From: Candidatus Obscuribacterales bacterium
GTDB lineage: Bacteria > Cyanobacteriota > Vampirovibrionia > Obscuribacterales > Obscuribacteraceae
Direction: 5' to 3'
Length of the DNA stretch: 64,000 nucleotides
Assembly (NCBI GenBank): GCA_019747875.1
Contig: JAIEQI010000017.1
Span: forward strand, 1-64,000
Shown here: one piece after another, positions 26,519 to 37,200 of the stretch
Layout of the letters: every line of letters starts with the position of its first letter
Numbering within the stretch: position 1 is the first letter of the stretch
Program-made: the position numbers and the translations under genes
The notes under the pieces: generated by a model
Seen by the model: the letters and a program-made list of their open reading frames with translations, nothing else
Database searches by the model: none
Told to the model about the DNA's origin: nothing

Positions 26519-27508
26519 ATGAGCCAAAGAACAACACCGATAATAAAGGAGCGAAAAAAGTTGGGTCCGCGCGTGACAGAAGATGTGTCTGATGACTGGG
26601 AAACATTTGGTCCCGGCGAAGAAGATCTGCTTGTAGAAGACGAAGCTGATCCCAATACGCCAGTCAAGGAAGACTCGTTCACCGAAGACTCCGTTCGCCT
26701 TTATTTGCGTGAAATCGGTCGGGTAAAGATGATCAAACCCGACGAAGAGATTGAGCTGGCCAGAAGAATCGCAAGAGGGGATGACACGGCCAAGAAAAAG
26801 CTTATTCAAGCCAATCTTCGTCTTGTCATTTCAATTGCGAAGAAATATGTAAACCGTGGACTGCCATTTCAAGATCTAATTCAAGAGGGCAACCTCGGAT
26901 TGATTAGAGCTGCCGAGAAATTTGACCACACTAAAGGTTTCAAATTCAGCACATATGCAACTTGGTGGATTCGCCAGGCTATCAGCCGCGGTTTGGCTGA
27001 TAAATCGCGAACAATTCGAGTGCCCGTTCACATGGTCGAATCCATTAACAAGATGAAAAAGACCAGTGCAAAACTCGCGCAAGAGCTGGGTCGCAAGCCA
27101 ACAGAAGCTGAACTGGCCAATTCAATGGAACTGCCGGTAGGCAAAGTACAAGAAATAATTCAAGCAGATCGCGAACCGATTTCGATGGAAATGCCGTTGA
27201 ATCGCGATGAGGAGACCTATCTGGGCGACCTCATTGAAGACAACGAATCTGCACGACCTGATGCGAACACAGAAGAAGAATTGATGAGACAAGATCTCAA
27301 TCGCATGTTAAGTCAATTGACTCCGCGCGAACGCGATATCATGCACCTTCGTTACGGTCTGGAAGATGGACGCCAAAGAACACTTGAAGAAGTGGGCAGA
27401 CTGTTCAATATTACGCGCGAACGTGTCAGGCAAATTGAACACAAAGCGTTCAGAAAACTTCGCCAACCAGCCTGGTCAAGCAAACTGTCAGGATATTTAG
27501 AAGAGTAA
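26519..27508 (+). CDS. rpoD: Primary RNA polymerase sigma factor (RpoD/SigA type)
   Basis: 329 aa. Region 1.2 ([13 protein letters not shown]), region 2 ([19 protein letters not shown] with [10 protein letters not shown], then [14 protein letters not shown]), region 3 and region 4 ([17 protein letters not shown], then [20 protein letters not shown]) are all present and strongly conserved. The acidic region 1.1 is nearly absent; the first ~50 residues are short and acidic ([13 protein letters not shown]). This is compatible with a short primary sigma factor or a close group 2 sigma factor. The ribosome site is weak. Confidence 0.93.
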   Translation: MSQRTTPIIKERKKLGPRVTEDVSDDWETFGPGEEDLLVEDEADPNTPVKEDSFTEDSVRLYLREIGRVKMIKPDEEIELARRIARGDDTAKKKLIQANLRLVISIAKKYVNRGLPFQDLIQEGNLGLIRAAEKFDHTKGFKFSTYATWWIRQAISRGLADKSRTIRVPVHMVESINKMKKTSAKLAQELGRKPTEAELANSMELPVGKVQEIIQADREPISMEMPLNRDEETYLGDLIEDNESARPDANTEEELMRQDLNRMLSQLTPRERDIMHLRYGLEDGRQRTLEEVGRLFNITRERVRQIEHKAFRKLRQPAWSSKLSGYLEE

Positions 27509-27686
27509 GCCCTTAACTGCATAATTCTGCATTTTGAACTTGCGAAGATTCGCAATCTTCAGTGAGCGTTCAGGCAGAGACCATATCAAAGCGTAGTTCC
27601 ACGATTGTTATAGCGGGCTGATGCTCTTAGTCTCTACTCGACTGGGCTTGGGGTTTGCACCCCAGCTTCCGCGTGGAGAAGTAATC

Positions 27687-28208
27687 ATGATGAACGAAAT
27701 CATAGAATCTACAAAGTCCGAAAACAAAAGAGGTTCTGAAATTGATTGGCTAAAAGACGTTTATGTCGACAGAACAGGCAACAGATGGGACTTAAAAGAA
27801 ATCGCTGATTCCTACTCGAAAACGTGTGTAAGATCGAATCCTGAGAAAGGCACAGCTCTTCAAATCCCCAAAGCTGAAGACGTGCTAGCACAGTCTAAAT
27901 GTATAAGCGAAAAGAAAGCTGCGGCTCAGGCTGAGTTCGATAACCTTGAGGTGGCACGGATATTACAAGAGTTACCCAATACACTACGCAAAGCAGCTCG
28001 TGAAGGAAAAACCCAGGCGGGAATCGCGGTGTTTGACAAACCAGAACTTCCCAAAGCTTACGACAAAGTGGTGAAAGCTCTCCAGGATAACGGATACAAA
28101 ACACCGCTGGTATTCGTGCCCACAGGTGAAGAAGTAAAAGATGGCAAGCCTGTCCCCAGCCATTCTGTAGTTCAAATTTACGCCCTAGTAGCAAAGTTTG
28201 AAAAGTAA
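27687..28208 (+). CDS. Hypothetical protein, paralogue of the next gene (173 aa)
   Basis: Start chosen at 27687, where ggagaag lies at a suitable distance; the frame is open upstream from 27621 without a ribosome site. The protein is hydrophilic and helical and carries IPKAEDVLAQSKC, then REGKTQ, KPELPKAYDKVVKALQDNGYK and VQIYALVAKF. These segments recur in the gene at 28373, so the two arose by tandem duplication. No signal peptide, membrane segment or known domain. The C-terminal half may be a small alpha/beta domain. Confidence 0.6.
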   Translation: MMNEIIESTKSENKRGSEIDWLKDVYVDRTGNRWDLKEIADSYSKTCVRSNPEKGTALQIPKAEDVLAQSKCISEKKAAAQAEFDNLEVARILQELPNTLRKAAREGKTQAGIAVFDKPELPKAYDKVVKALQDNGYKTPLVFVPTGEEVKDGKPVPSHSVVQIYALVAKFEK

Positions 28209-28372
28209 TTCGCATGAACCAAACGACGAATACCTAGACCTCGATCATCAAACGATAAATTAGAGGGTCTTTCACGCCATCCCAAATCATAGAGATGATG
28301 CGATTTCACATCCTAGTAACGCAGAAGGTTCTTAACTTTTTCCAGTAAGTGAGCAATTGCTGGAGAACGGAT

Positions 28373-28882
28373 ATGACCGAAAGATTCGATGCAAGACTTC
28401 AGGCAGTAGCCAAGGCTGAAGACTTGCAGCTAGCTGGGACTACTGTCAAACATCAACTGGATGACCTTCGAATCAAGTTTTACGTGGAATGTGAACAGGA
28501 GCTGCGAAGATCCTTAGACCAGACGGATCAAAAGCAACAGCCGTTGATTCCAAAGGCGCGGGATGTTAAAGCTCAGTCAAATTGCATGGTCGAAAAGCGT
28601 ACTACGGCGGAACGACATTTGGAGGAAAGGGAGGTGAATCGGCTGCGAGCGGAAATTCCAAAGATGCTTCAAAGAGCCGCATATGAAGGAAAGAATGCAA
28701 TAACTCTGCTAAGTTTTAAGAAACCAGAAGTTCCACAAGTCTACGATCCACTACTGAAGGAGCTTAGAGACAATGGGTACAAGATCTACTTTTCATTTGC
28801 TTCAAACGGAATGCTAGTAGAGACTGGTAAGCCTGTGCCTGGTCATATCCAGATCTATAATCTAATGCTCAAATTCGATTAG
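28373..28882 (+). CDS. Hypothetical protein, paralogue of the previous gene (169 aa)
   Basis: Start at the ATG at 28373 with tggaga upstream; a GTG at 28349 has no ribosome site. Shares with the preceding protein the order IPKARDVKAQSNC, YEGKN, KKPEVPQVYDPLLKELRDNGYK and IQIYNLMLKF, with diverged sequence between. The N-terminal ~50 residues differ. Function unknown. About 165 bp separate the two genes. Confidence 0.6.
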   Translation: MTERFDARLQAVAKAEDLQLAGTTVKHQLDDLRIKFYVECEQELRRSLDQTDQKQQPLIPKARDVKAQSNCMVEKRTTAERHLEEREVNRLRAEIPKMLQRAAYEGKNAITLLSFKKPEVPQVYDPLLKELRDNGYKIYFSFASNGMLVETGKPVPGHIQIYNLMLKFD

Positions 28883-29048
28883 AATCGCATGATATTCGAC
28901 TCATATCTCGTCATCTGATGCTCATTTCTTAACAAGTGAGCGCATTTCCAAGTTTTAGTCTATGCCTGGAGTTATCATAAGCCGGGGTCTCTTTCGATAC
29001 TGTAGGAACATCGCCCCGACAGACCTTCTTTCTTGAAACCGAACTCAG

Positions 29049-30425
29049 GTGACTAATCAAACGACAGTGAACCAGGAGCAGCTTAGTGCGCTCATCGATT
29101 CCGGTGAGAGGCAGCGTTTGCGCATGGTTCTCAACGATCAGCACCCTGCGGATTTGGCCGAATGGCTTCAAGACATGATGCCTGAGCGGCGACTTTCATG
29201 CTTTCGACTGCTCGACCTCGATAACGCGTCAGCAGTTCTGGCGGAGCTTGACACCGACCATCAGAGAGATCTTCTAAAAGATCTCGGCGATATAGGCGTC
29301 GTTCCGATTATCAGCGCCATGTCTCCGGACGATGCGGTCGACCTTCTTGCCGAATTGCCAAAAGAGAAAGCAAGTTCAATCATTAGCCAAATGCCTGACA
29401 ATGAAGCAGCCGGAGATCTCTACGAACTCCTTTCATTCAAGGATGACTCCGCCGGCGGTATCATGTCCACGGATTATCTGGCGGTTGCGGCTAGCATGAC
29501 TGCAGAAGAAGCACTCGCACATTTGCGCGAAACATACAAGAAGGAAGAAGAGGAAATTTACGACTTGTTCGTTGTTGATGAAGACGACAAACTCGTCGGT
29601 TGGCTGTCCGTTAAAGAGCTCCTTACGGCGCCGCCAGAAGCCACCGTAGAAGGCTTGATGGACACAAATGTGATTTCCGTGTCGGTCGACACAGACCAGG
29701 AAGAAGCAGCTGAGAAGATTCAAAAGTACGACTTGTTATCATTAGCCGTTGTTGATTTCAACGGGCGCCTCCGCGGTATTATCACCGCCGATGATGCTAT
29801 CGACGTTTTAGAAGAAGAAGCAACAGAAGACATCTTCCAGACACAAGGTATCGACGTTACCGACTCGGAAGATCCCGATGTGTTGGGATCGAATGTCCGT
29901 CAGGCTTTCAGAGCAAGAATACCGTGGTTAGTCATCACACTAGCGATCGAATCGGGTTCGGCAATGGTAATTACCCACTTCGACAATGTGATTAAACAGA
30001 CAGTGATCGCTGCTTCTTTCATGCCGCTGCTAACAAGCCTAACGGGATCGGTAGCGATGCAAAGCACTTGCATCACAATGAGATTTCAAAAGAAAACAAT
30101 CAACCTCAAAAGCATTTTGAAAAACGTCTGGCACGAAGCCAGAGTAGGAGCCATGCTCGGCGTGACTTGTGGAGTAATGGCATACATTCTCAGCCACTTC
30201 TTCAAACAAGACGGCGGACATATGCTTGGGTTAGTTGTCGGAATTTCGCTCTTGATCACTATGTCTGTCGGCGTTTTGATCGGGACACTAATACCCATCA
30301 TCTTCGAAAAAATCGGCATCGAACCTGCTCATGCTAGCGGTCCTCTAATTACGAGTTTGCTCGATGTCTGTACAATGACCATCTATCTTTCAATCGTCCA
30401 TGCGTTTCTTTCAACAATCTTGTAG
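29049..30425 (+). CDS. mgtE: Magnesium transporter MgtE
   Basis: Inner-membrane Mg2+ channel gated by cytosolic Mg2+. The N-terminal helical superhelix (HPADLAEWLQDMMPERR, LLAELPKEKASSIISQM) covers residues ~30-130. Tandem CBS domains cover ~135-260, with SAGGIMSTDYLAV as the entry motif. About five transmembrane helices occupy ~290-458. The pore region has PLLTSLTGSVAMQS (canonical PxxxxxxGNxGxQ, here with Ser for Asn) and the C-terminal helix PLITSLLDVCTMTIYLS. 458 aa is usual. Begins at GTG; a second in-frame GTG lies 18 bases on. Confidence 0.94.
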   Translation: MTNQTTVNQEQLSALIDSGERQRLRMVLNDQHPADLAEWLQDMMPERRLSCFRLLDLDNASAVLAELDTDHQRDLLKDLGDIGVVPIISAMSPDDAVDLLAELPKEKASSIISQMPDNEAAGDLYELLSFKDDSAGGIMSTDYLAVAASMTAEEALAHLRETYKKEEEEIYDLFVVDEDDKLVGWLSVKELLTAPPEATVEGLMDTNVISVSVDTDQEEAAEKIQKYDLLSLAVVDFNGRLRGIITADDAIDVLEEEATEDIFQTQGIDVTDSEDPDVLGSNVRQAFRARIPWLVITLAIESGSAMVITHFDNVIKQTVIAASFMPLLTSLTGSVAMQSTCITMRFQKKTINLKSILKNVWHEARVGAMLGVTCGVMAYILSHFFKQDGGHMLGLVVGISLLITMSVGVLIGTLIPIIFEKIGIEPAHASGPLITSLLDVCTMTIYLSIVHAFLSTIL

Positions 30426-30475
30426 AAGCGCCACAGTTTTCAAGAAACGACACCACAAATAACGGAAGACCACCC

Positions 30476-32026
30476 ATGGAAGTGACGACAAAAATGGATC
30501 CAAATGCTGAACTTGCAGAAAGAAGAAAAAAGGCAGCTGCAGTAAATCCAGCCCAGGCAGAAAAACGCAAGGAGAAGGGGTTAGGTCTTGCCCGCGAGCG
30601 CATCTTGAAACTGGTCGACGAAGATTCATTCATCGAAATCGATCGCTACGCCTTACATCAATGCACTTATTTCGGGATGGAAAACAAAAAGCATCCCGGC
30701 GACGGCGTCGTTACTGGGCAAGCTCGGATAGACGGGCGACCGGTCTACATCTTCTCTCACGATCCGACCTATTTAGGTGGGGCACTCGGCGAAGTTTTTG
30801 CGCGCAAAGTTTGCAAGATCATGGACTTAGCCAAACAAGCAGGCTGCCCGGTTATTGGACTTAATGAGAGTGGCGGAGCGCGAATTCAGGAAGGCGTAGC
30901 CAGCCTTGCCGGATACGCTGATATTTTTTATCGCAATGTTGCGGCATCAGGGGTAGTACCGCAAATTTCAGTGATTTACGGACCGTGTGCTGGTGGAGCA
31001 GTTTATAGCCCCGCCGTAACCGACTTCACGATCATGGTCAGAAACCAGAGCTACATGTTCATTACTGGTCCAGAAATTGTGCGCACCGTCACTGGTGAAG
31101 AAGTTAGCTTCGAGCAACTTGGCGGAGCCGATGTGCACAACGAGAAGAGTGGTGTTGCTCAATTCCTTGCAGCAGACGAAGATGATTCCTTCTGGTTGGT
31201 GCGGAAATTGCTATCTTACCTGCCGCTGAACAATCTGGAATCCGGACCCTTCGACGAAGAAGGAGCGAACGCAGAACCAGCCAATGCCACAGAACTCGAC
31301 AATCTAGTTCCCACAGATCCTTCGAAGCCATACGACATGCATGCCGTGATTGAAAGAATTTTCGATCATGGAGAATTTTTCGAAGTCTCTGAATTGTTTG
31401 CGAAGAACCTGATTACAGGCTTCGCTCGCCTCGGTGGATTTGTGGTCGGCATAGTCGCAAATCAGCCAAAAGTGCTCGCCGGAGTCCTCGATATCGACGC
31501 GTCGACGAAAGGCGCTCGATTTGTTCGCTTCTGCGATGCTTTCAATATTCCAATCGTCACCCTTGTCGACGTTCCTGGATATTTGCCTGGAAAGAATCAA
31601 GAGCACATGGGTATCATCAGACATGGTGCCAAACTGCTCTACGCCTATTGCGAAGCGACCGTACCGAAACTCACAGTGATTACGCGCAAAGCTTATGGTG
31701 GTGCCTTCGACGTTTTAGGATCAAAGAATGTTGGCGGAGACTTAAACCTTGCCTGGCCATCAGCCGAGATCGCCGTTATCGGCGCCGAGGGTGCGGTCAA
31801 CATCCTCTACAGAAGAGAAGTCGCATCAGGCAAAGAAAAGAGCCAGAAGTTCATTGATGAATATCGCGCACAATTTGCGACACCTTATTTGTCTGCAGAA
31901 CTCGGCTACATTGACGACGTGATTCTGCCTAGCGAAACACGCAAAACATTGCTCGAATTTTTGAAGGTTCAACAAAATAAGCGAGTTGAGCGGCCGGCAA
32001 GAAAGCACGGGAATATTCCACTCTAA
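30476..32026 (+). CDS. Acyl-CoA carboxylase carboxyltransferase subunit (PccB-type)
   Basis: Transfers carboxyl from biotin to acetyl- or propionyl-CoA. The 516-aa length and the two crotonase-like halves match the PccB/AccD5 family: GDGVVTGQARIDGRPVY, NESGGARIQEGVASL (first oxyanion region), then GVLDIDASTKGARFVRFCDA, VDVPGYLPGKNQEHMGI and AYGGAFDVLGSKNVGGD. No biotin carboxylase or biotin carrier gene lies nearby, so partners must be elsewhere. Whether the substrate is acetyl-CoA or propionyl-CoA cannot be decided here. Lies 50 bp after mgtE on the same strand. Confidence 0.93.
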   Translation: MEVTTKMDPNAELAERRKKAAAVNPAQAEKRKEKGLGLARERILKLVDEDSFIEIDRYALHQCTYFGMENKKHPGDGVVTGQARIDGRPVYIFSHDPTYLGGALGEVFARKVCKIMDLAKQAGCPVIGLNESGGARIQEGVASLAGYADIFYRNVAASGVVPQISVIYGPCAGGAVYSPAVTDFTIMVRNQSYMFITGPEIVRTVTGEEVSFEQLGGADVHNEKSGVAQFLAADEDDSFWLVRKLLSYLPLNNLESGPFDEEGANAEPANATELDNLVPTDPSKPYDMHAVIERIFDHGEFFEVSELFAKNLITGFARLGGFVVGIVANQPKVLAGVLDIDASTKGARFVRFCDAFNIPIVTLVDVPGYLPGKNQEHMGIIRHGAKLLYAYCEATVPKLTVITRKAYGGAFDVLGSKNVGGDLNLAWPSAEIAVIGAEGAVNILYRREVASGKEKSQKFIDEYRAQFATPYLSAELGYIDDVILPSETRKTLLEFLKVQQNKRVERPARKHGNIPL

Positions 32027-32096
32027 TCTTTTTGAACAGACTGACTTGGCTTAATCTGAGCGGAGCTTCTAGGGCACTGTTCAGTCAGCTATAACT

Positions 32097-32372
32097 TCAT
32101 TTTCGTCTATTTTTGCAGTATTCGCTATTAACAGTTACGTAGAATGCCTTAAAATCTATGGTTCCATCCGATCTGAGCTTAATTTCAGGAACGTATAGAT
32201 CCTCTGTCGATTGCATAATCTTGGGCCAGTCGCCAGTTTTCACGCTACACAACAAATCCGCTATCTTTTCCGGATTTTGCGGTTTCTCATTAACAGCCTT
32301 CTTAAATTCATTTCTCAAATCATCGAAAGTGGTGTCTTTCGGTTCATTCTTGCCAAAAAAGTACTCAAGCAT
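32097..32372 (-). CDS. Hypothetical 91-aa protein
   Basis: A small soluble protein starting MLEYFFGKNEPKD; a ggggg run lies about 8 bases before the ATG at 32372. An ATG at 32387 also opens the frame but without a ribosome site. Helical first half (FDDLRNEFKKAVNEKPQN) and a beta-like end (EIKLRSDGTIDFKAFYVTV). No family recognised. It stands alone, convergent with the carboxyltransferase gene. Confidence 0.5.
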   Translation of the reverse strand: MLEYFFGKNEPKDTTFDDLRNEFKKAVNEKPQNPEKIADLLCSVKTGDWPKIMQSTEDLYVPEIKLRSDGTIDFKAFYVTVNSEYCKNRRK

Positions 32373-32580
32373 GCACATAGCCCCCATGTTATTTATTTAG
32401 ACTAAGTTATTGCCAAGTAGCACAAGCGTAATCACGTTCTCCTTATTCTTAAATGAGAGAACTACGGTATAGAGCACGCTCTGTTGTTTTTCCAGCTATG
32501 GCTCGACAGCTTTAGCAATTCGATGCTGCTAATGACCGCAATTGATTTCTGGACGAAATTTCATCGGAGGTTCGCAGCGA

Positions 32581-33354
32581 TCAATCCACTTCAGAAACAG
32601 CTTGGTCATCACCATCGAGTGCTTCCAGCGAAACTGCTTGCACCGGGCTTGCTCCCAATTTTTTCTTACTCAGATCCGGATGCACCAGCCGTAGTGCGTG
32701 CCTGTCTGCACCGGCAGTCGGATCATAGACAACAGAGCGAGAGAACTCCACAAGATTCACCGGCACAGCCAACTTCGGCAAAACTGATTCAAAGCGAGCC
32801 AGACTATCGGTGGCGTTAGTCTCTTTCCGGATAAAGTCGAGCACGTTCTTGGCAAATGGTGCCGGATAGCAGACAAAAACACCAGCCAAGTAAGTATTAC
32901 CTTCAGCTCTTTTGAAAAATTCCCGACAATCACGAAGATAATCCATGTTCTGCCCGGGTTGCTCGGCAGCTGCATAGCGAGCTAAAGCAATCGTTCTTCC
33001 TTTGTGGTCTATGCAGGCAAAATCAAACTGAGGAAGCTTCGTTTTGTTGAAAACTCCTTTACTCAATTGATGAACCTCAACCTTTTGGGTTCGGGCTAGT
33101 GCTTCCCACAACTTTATCTGACGGTTGTATAGCCCAGTCGAATGCGCAAGCGCGATAAAGTCGATAGCAACAAACTGAGCGATCGCCAGAACCTCAGCCG
33201 GGGTGTCTTTTGGAGGTGTAATCGCGACATTGCGACAAGCGTTCAGCACATCTTGAGGTCTGAATGTTCGAGGCGACTTTATGATTGCCTCAGGTGAGAA
33301 ATCTTCAATGTTTTGAATGCTTATTGGAAGAATAAAGTCCGGTCTACTGGGCAT
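32581..33354 (-). CDS. Hypothetical 257-aa protein with a repeat-derived segment
   Basis: A soluble alpha/beta protein of unknown family. FDFACIDHKGRTIALARYA, then LRDCREFFKRAEGNTYLAGVFVCYPAPF is reminiscent of restriction-endonuclease-like nucleic-acid enzymes only in outline, and I make no assignment. Near the C-terminus the codons for DPTAGADRHALR lie in a 39-bp sequence found again at 43587-43625 (36/39 identical), so this peptide seems to come from an interspersed repeat. The last ~30 residues are polar. Begins at the ATG at 33354. Confidence 0.65.
   Translation of the reverse strand: MPSRPDFILPISIQNIEDFSPEAIIKSPRTFRPQDVLNACRNVAITPPKDTPAEVLAIAQFVAIDFIALAHSTGLYNRQIKLWEALARTQKVEVHQLSKGVFNKTKLPQFDFACIDHKGRTIALARYAAAEQPGQNMDYLRDCREFFKRAEGNTYLAGVFVCYPAPFAKNVLDFIRKETNATDSLARFESVLPKLAVPVNLVEFSRSVVYDPTAGADRHALRLVHPDLSKKKLGASPVQAVSLEALDGDDQAVSEVD
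32687..32725. repeat. 39-bp interspersed repeat, in-frame in a CDS
   Basis: Begins agccgtagtgcgtgcc and ends ggatca; 36 of 39 positions match 43587-43625 in the same orientation. It contains the inverted motif tgcaccggca. Here it encodes part of the C-terminus of the 257-aa minus-strand protein. Confidence 0.85.
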
Positions 33355-33568
33355 AACACTCTTAACGGATGTGCTCTGTGGAGCGCATGGGTTGGGGTAC
33401 TGGCAACTAGCATAGCAGCTGGAGGTAATGATACAGTCCCAGAGCAGTTTGGGTCCGAAAGCTGACGTGATGGGCGTAAATTAGGTACACTGTAGTTTTT
33501 GGGGGCGGGCAACGCTAGGTCTGGGCGTATTGCTTGCCAGGGGAAAAGAATTTAGCTCTTAGTTATAA

Positions 33569-34141
33569 ATGGCACGACTACCCTCACGCACATATTCCGA
33601 TACTGCAGCCGCAAGTACTCTGCTGGAGTTGAAAAAAGGCGCAAAAGAGGCCGCCGGCGAATTCGTCTGGCAGCACGTTGATCGCTTTTACTGCATTGCT
33701 TTTATCGGAACAATGGACCCCGATGCAGCAGAGCAAATTACTGTCGACGCTTTTCGCAACGTAATAGCAGCCGTTCGCAACGTTAACCCGAAGCAATTCA
33801 GCCAGGGTGGAGTTTGGGAATGGCTTTCCGACTTTATTGTCGATGCAGTTGCAAGTTATCATGAACAGAATCCCAAGGATTCTAGCGGTCCGATAACCGA
33901 CCCGACAGCAGATGGCTCCTCGCAAATGGACTGGGAAACGACAGTCATTCTCGGTACCGCACGCGTAAAACGCTGCATCACAACGCTGCCACCTGAACAA
34001 AAGCAAGTGTTCATTTTGAGACATCAACTGAATCTGAGCTTCGATCAAGTTGCAGTCGTTTTGAATGAAGATCCAAAAAACGTGATGGCATGGTTGCACC
34101 GAGCACGAGTGCAAGTAGTGAAATGCTTAGGACGTGGATAG
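33569..34141 (+). CDS. Divergent ECF-like sigma factor
   Basis: 190 aa. The C-terminal third is a clear sigma-70 region 4 helix-turn-helix: CITTLPPEQKQVFILRHQLNLSFDQVAVVL, then PKNVMAWLHRARVQVVKCL. The N-terminal region 2 is weak: FVWQHVDRFYCIAFIGT, then AAEQITVDAFRNVIAAV is in the right place but lacks the usual core motifs. The next gene, 80 bp on, begins with an anti-sigma-type zinc finger, the normal pairing for ECF factors. It therefore probably directs RNA polymerase to a small regulon controlled by the giant downstream protein. Confidence 0.8.
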   Translation: MARLPSRTYSDTAAASTLLELKKGAKEAAGEFVWQHVDRFYCIAFIGTMDPDAAEQITVDAFRNVIAAVRNVNPKQFSQGGVWEWLSDFIVDAVASYHEQNPKDSSGPITDPTADGSSQMDWETTVILGTARVKRCITTLPPEQKQVFILRHQLNLSFDQVAVVLNEDPKNVMAWLHRARVQVVKCLGRG

Positions 34142-34220
34142 ATAGTTACGTGCCTCCATACTTTTCCTCTTTAAATGTTTCGACTCGCGGGTAATCACTC
34201 ACGTTTATAGGAATACGAAT

Positions 34221-37200
34221 ATGTCAATGAATTGCAGCCGATTTCGATTTCTCATTCAACAACGTTTCGATGGTCAGATCGCTCCGCAAGACGAGAAGAT
34301 GGTGTCACAACACATCGACTCTTGCGATTCCTGCTCACGCTTTCAACATCAAATAGAACAAGTCTGCATGGCAGCAGTAGATGTTCCGCTGCCTGAAGAA
34401 TGCTCACCTGCAAGCCTTGAAGCTTTGGCCGGCAAAATAATGCACGAGTTTCCCAAGGAAAAAGGCGGGTTGTTTGACGGCATCAAGAATCTCTTTGGGG
34501 GACCTGCAAAGGCAAAAGAAGCACAGCCTAAAACTCCGAAGGCGGCTGGAGGCTTCCCTCATGTGAGCAGGCCACCAACAGAGGCCGGACCTCCCGAAAA
34601 CATGCCTACTCCAAAACCGAAAAAGAAAGAAATAGAACAAGCAGACGACCTTCTGGCAACAAGCACACGCTTGAGAAGCCTGGCAAAAATTCAACCGGCA
34701 GACCAAGATCCGGCAGCATCGGGACAACAGGGAACATCATTAGGTAAGAAGTTTGGTGTCGAAGTCCCGAATCGTGATAAGCAGAACGAAGAACAACCTT
34801 TAAATCTTGCAGAAACAATTCGCCGTCAGGTGTCGCAGACAGACACAAAGCCACCTGAACCAGATACAGCGGGCGCACCGCGCAGCTTTTCAGGCGATTG
34901 GAACAGTATGCCCACGACAGACGCAAATGCCGGTTGGGGCGGTGGAAGCAACAGCTCTGGCAACAATCCCGCATTAGGCGGCGGACAAGGCGATAGCGGC
35001 TGGGGCGCTCCAACACAAGGCTCTAATAGTTCAGGATCCAATCCAGCGTTCGGGGCGCCAGGAATGCCGCCGCAACCAGGTGCTTGGAACGGACAGGCTC
35101 AAGGTGGTGGCGGAACCGGAGGCTGGGGGGCACCAACTGTGCCACCAGGTCAAGCAGCCGGACCATCATCTGCTGGCGGCGGATGGGGAGACAGTAGTGC
35201 TCAGTGGGGCGCACCAGGGGGCAATCAAGCACCACCAGCGCCACCACAGCAAGGCGACAGCTGGGGGGCTCCGGCCGGACAGCAAAGTGGCTGGGGTCAA
35301 CCTGCTGCACCAGCGCAAGACGCCGGATGGGGCGGAGCAGCTGGAGGGGATAGCTGGGGAGCTCCGGCTGTTGGCGCAGCACAAGCGCCAGCACAAGATT
35401 CTGGTTGGGGCGCGCCAAGCCAACCGGCTCAAGATTCCGGCTGGGGTGCACCAAGTCAACCAGCTCAACAAGACTCCGGCTGGGGTGCTCCAAGTCAACC
35501 GCCGGCTCAACAAGATGCCGGCTGGGGCGCACCCAGTCAAGCACCGGCTCAACAAGATTCCGGCTGGGGCGCACCAAGTCAACCGCCGGCTCAACAAGAT
35601 TCCGGCTGGGGCGCTCCAAGTCAACCAGCTCAGCAAGACTCCGGCTGGGGTGCTCCAAGTCAACCGGCTCAACAAGACTCCGGCTGGGGCGCACCAAGTC
35701 AACCGGCTCAACAAGACTCAGGATGGGGTGCACCAAGTCAACCGCCGGCTCAACAAGATTCCGGCTGGGGCGCACCAAATCAACCGGCTCAACAAGATTC
35801 CGGCTGGGGCGCACCAAGTCAACCGGCTCAACAAGATTCCGGCTGGGGCGCACCAAGTCAACCGGCTCAACAAGATTCCGGCTGGGGTGCTCCAAGTCAA
35901 CCGGCTCAACAAGATTCAGGTTGGGGTGCACCAAGTCAACCGGCTCAACAAGATTCAGGTTGGGGTGCACCAGGTCAACCTGCTCAACAAGATTCAGGTT
36001 GGGGTGCACCAGGTCAACCGGCTCAGCAAGATTCAGGTTGGGGTGCACCAGGTCAACCGGCTCAGCAAGATTCAGGTTGGGGTGCACCAGGTCAACCGGC
36101 TCAGCAAGATTCCGCCTGGGGTGGCGGCGATTCATGGGGTGCTCCCAGTCAGCCAGCGCAACAAGATTCGGGCTGGGACGCAGCTCCTGCAGCTGGCGGA
36201 GATTCCTGGGGTGCGCCTCAAGCTGCACAGCAAGAAGATGCATGGGGCAGTCCCGCGCAAGCTCCAAAACAAGACGATGCCTGGGGGGCCGGCGGTGACT
36301 CCTGGGGAGCACCAAGCCAGCCGGCGCAACAAGACTCAGGATGGGGTGCGCCGAGCCAGCCGACACAACAAGATCCCGGCTGGGGCGCTGGAGAATCTTG
36401 GGGCGCTGAACCAGCAGCAGCCCCAAAGCAAGAGGATGCATGGGGAGCTCCCGCGGCACCGGCTCAAGATACTGGCTGGGGAGCCACACAAGCTCCAGCT
36501 CAAGAAAGCGGATGGGGTCAGCCCGCACAGCCAGCAGCACAGCAAGGCGGCTGGGGTGATCCACAGCCAGCTCAGGCCGCCTCAGGATGGGGTGAACCGC
36601 AAGCTCCTGAAAAGCCTGGTGTAAATTCTGCCTGGTCAAGTCCTCTTGTCGGAGCAAATCCAGCTGCCGGTGCGGCGAATCCGAACATGCAAGAGGGCGC
36701 TGCGGCGGCATACGGAACAGATTCTTGGTCGGAAGATGCTGAGCAGATTCAAACCGGAATGTGGAAAGCGTTCTCTCTAGAAGATTCAGGTCTCGGGCCA
36801 AGCAACAAGAAAGCCGCCAAGCCTGCCGCTGCCGTCAATAACGATTTCGACATGTCCATTCAAGAAAGAATGGCTCTACAACGTCAGCAAGAAGCAGCCG
36901 GAGGTGCAGCCGCAGCAGGGGCACCCGCTCAAACGCAGTCCAGCCCGCCACCGGCGGCACCTCAAAATATGGCTCCTTCAGGAACTGGCAATATAATGGA
37001 TCGGCTTAGCAATATTCTTGGCGAAGCCGAAACCGGTCCGCCCGCCGATCCCTGGGGCGCTGGTGGTTCAGCCGAGCCGGCACAAGATGCTTGGGGCGCA
37101 TCAGCACAGCCTGCGCAGGACAACGCATGGGGGGCTCCAGCAGAACCAGCACAAGACAATGCCTGGGGCGCACCTGCAGAAGCAGCACAGGCAAATGCCT

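Noticed and set aside
35023-36801. Long minus-strand and second-frame plus-strand open frames (592 and 514 aa) over the WGAP array
   Set aside because: Both are created by the coding repeats, which lack stops in several frames. The + frame at 34221 has recognisable domains at both ends and explains the region.
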